64,000 nucleotides of DNA, taken from Clostridiales bacterium (GTDB lineage: Bacteria; Bacillota; Clostridia; Lachnospirales; Lachnospiraceae). The translations under genes and the position numbers were made by a program. Positions 62,687 through 64,000 of the stretch are shown here, one piece after another. Numbering within the stretch: position 1 is the stretch's first letter; each line of letters starts with the position of its first letter. The stretch spans positions 124,001 through 188,000 of the forward strand of contig JAHAJA010000001.1 in the NCBI GenBank assembly GCA_018372435.1, written 5' to 3'. The notes beneath the pieces were generated by a model. That model was not told the origin of the DNA and did no database searches. It worked only from the letters and a program-made list of their open reading frames with translations.

Positions 62687-62755
62687 ATTGCGAAACTCTT
62701 CTACATGCCTAAAACACATTGTTATGTCTTTAGACATTACAAGGAGTTTCGTAAT
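62687..62755. repeat. short element with the same ends as the 281-bp repeats
   Basis: ATTGCGAAACTC (62687-62698) and GAGTTTCGTAAT (62744-62755) are inverted repeats with one mismatch. The CGAAACTC / GAGTTTCG ends match those of the two 281-bp elements, and GTAAT also follows the right end of copy 2. The 45-bp interior contains a TGTCT/AGACA hairpin. Confidence 0.6.
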
Positions 62756-62800
62756 TGCCTAATTAAGATATAACAATTAGGAAGGAGTAAGATTTTAGCT

Positions 62801-64000
62801 ATGAAAGTCTTATTAGCAGCAATTAATGCAAAATATATTCATTCTAACTTAGCAGTTTATTGTTTGAAGTCGTATGCGAAGAAATACGAAGATCATATTG
62901 AACTAGCTGAATTTACGATAAATCATTATACAGATTATATTATTCAGGAGATTTATAAGAAAAAGCCAGATGTCTTAGCGTTATCCTGTTATATCTGGAA
63001 TATAGAGATGGTAGAGGAGGTTGCAGAAGAATTGCATAAACTTTTACCAAATATGAAGATATGGCTAGGTGGACCAGAAGTTTCCTATGATGCGAAAGAA
63101 AGAATGGGGCGTATTCCTTATCTTACAGGGATTATGATTGGAGAAGGAGAAGAAACCTTCTTACAATTGATGGAACATTATGTAGATGGAAAAGGGAAAT
63201 TAGAAGATATTAAAGGACTTGCCTTTCGTGAAAGCTTATACGAAGACGAAACGGTTAAGGTAACCCTACCGAGAGAACAATTAGATTTAAGTACAGTTCC
63301 ATTTCCTTATGAGAATATAGATGATTTTAAGAATAAGATTATCTATTATGAGTCAAGCCGTGGGTGCCCATACTCATGTAGTTATTGTTTATCTTCTATT
63401 GATAAGAGAGTCCGTTTACGTAATATTGATTTGGTATTACGTGAACTAAAAGTGTTTTTGGATAATAAGGTACCACAAGTAAAATTTGTAGATCGAACTT
63501 TTAATTGTAATCGCGCACATTCATTAGCAATCTGGAGATTTATTCATGAGAATGATAATGGAATAACGAATTTCCATTTTGAAATCTCGGCGGATATATT
63601 AACGGAAGAAGAACTAGAAGTCTTATCAAAGATGAGACAAGGTTTGGTGCAATTAGAGATTGGAGTACAATCAACCAATGAAGAGACGATTCAAGCAATT
63701 GATCGTAAAATGAACTTGGATAAATTAAGAAAAGCAGTTGACCGTGTGAATAGTGGTTTGAATATTCATCAACATCTAGATTTAATCGCGGGTCTTCCAT
63801 ATGAAGATTATGAGTCCTTCCGTAATTCTTTTAATGAAGTATATTCGATGAGGCCAAATCAACTACAGCTAGGGTTTTTGAAAGTGCTAAAGGGTTCTGC
63901 AATGCACACGTTTAGTAGACAAGGTTGTATCACGTATAAGAGCCATGCACCATATGAGGTATTATTTACAGATTGGATGTCTTATGACGAAGTGTTACAA
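62801..64000 (+). CDS. B12-binding radical SAM protein (partial, runs off the window)
   Basis: Open for exactly 400 codons from ATG 62801 (site GAAGGAG) to the window end, without a stop. The N-terminal third is a cobalamin-binding fold (VLLAAINAKYIHSNLAVYCLKSYA, then LSCYIWNIEMV and WLGGPEVSYD). The radical SAM domain has the cluster motif SRGCPYSCSYC and the following KFVDRTFN and FEISADIL strands. The set fits the DUF4080-type B12 radical SAM family, whose substrates are unknown. The C-terminal part is outside the window. Confidence 0.88.
   Translation, partial: MKVLLAAINAKYIHSNLAVYCLKSYAKKYEDHIELAEFTINHYTDYIIQEIYKKKPDVLALSCYIWNIEMVEEVAEELHKLLPNMKIWLGGPEVSYDAKERMGRIPYLTGIMIGEGEETFLQLMEHYVDGKGKLEDIKGLAFRESLYEDETVKVTLPREQLDLSTVPFPYENIDDFKNKIIYYESSRGCPYSCSYCLSSIDKRVRLRNIDLVLRELKVFLDNKVPQVKFVDRTFNCNRAHSLAIWRFIHENDNGITNFHFEISADILTEEELEVLSKMRQGLVQLEIGVQSTNEETIQAIDRKMNLDKLRKAVDRVNSGLNIHQHLDLIAGLPYEDYESFRNSFNEVYSMRPNQLQLGFLKVLKGSAMHTFSRQGCITYKSHAPYEVLFTDWMSYDEVLQ

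Overview
The window is AT-rich and densely coded. It looks like a chromosomal segment of a strictly anaerobic, spore-forming Firmicute of the Lachnospiraceae / Clostridium cluster XIVa type. The evidence is sporulation genes (spoIIR, a SipL-like SPOCS/LysM protein, a CotS-like kinase), Gram-positive lipoprotein signals, AGGAGG-type ribosome binding sites, a T-box leader, a reverse rubrerythrin with a PerR-type regulator, an electron-bifurcating [FeFe] hydrogenase, and plant-sugar enzymes (GH94 phosphorylase, GH36 alpha-galactosidase, xylulokinase). Lachnoclostridium phytofermentans or a relative would fit, but that is inference. I saw no rRNA, tRNA, CRISPR array, transposase or prophage.

Layout. 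0.2-4.5 kb: lipoprotein plus a FtsX-type ABC exporter. 4.6-12.2 kb: DUF4352 lipoprotein, Ig-like protein, flavin reductase, OLD-family nuclease, shikimate-kinase-like protein, murA, HD-GYP phosphodiesterase. 12.5-15.5 kb: copA-csoR-copZ copper operon with a visible CsoR operator. 15.6-17.6 kb: proS behind a promoter, an array of phased palindromes and a T-box. 17.6-18.6 kb: a 1-kb non-coding stretch with two related ~281-bp fold-back elements and two smaller hairpins. 18.6-33 kb: cca, CotS-like kinase, PEGA protein, phosphoglucomutase, PrcB-like lipoprotein, SipL-like protein, ispE-gntR, spoIIR, ddl, murI, DUF1934. 33-38.8 kb: membrane protein, plsC, VanY-type carboxypeptidase with a hexapeptide minisatellite, pncB, RsiV-like lipoprotein. 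39-50 kb: cellobiose phosphorylase divergent from a LacI regulator, DEAD-box helicase with a long leader, GH36, an unknown protein, xylB. 50.5-52 kb: reverse rubrerythrin and perR with matching operators. 52.3-60 kb: hydC, hydB, hydA, a small ferredoxin, a PAS-linked sensory [FeFe] hydrogenase and a SpoIIE-type phosphatase. 60-64 kb: unknown membrane protein, asnS, and a B12-binding radical SAM gene that runs off the end.

How they work together. The hydrogenase operon pairs a catalytic bifurcating HydABC enzyme with a likely H2-sensing module (HydS plus phosphatase). It sits next to peroxide defence, which suits an O2-sensitive fermenter. The sugar genes feed fermentation that the hydrogenase balances. 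The copper operon is self-regulated.

The least explained part is a set of intergenic fold-back elements. The two 281-bp copies downstream of proS differ by a compensated base pair in one hairpin, and they share end motifs (CGAAACTC / GAGTTTCG) with a short element near 62.7 kb. A similar but unrelated fold-back, followed by a terminator-like hairpin, lies inside the hydrogenase operon between hydC and hydB.
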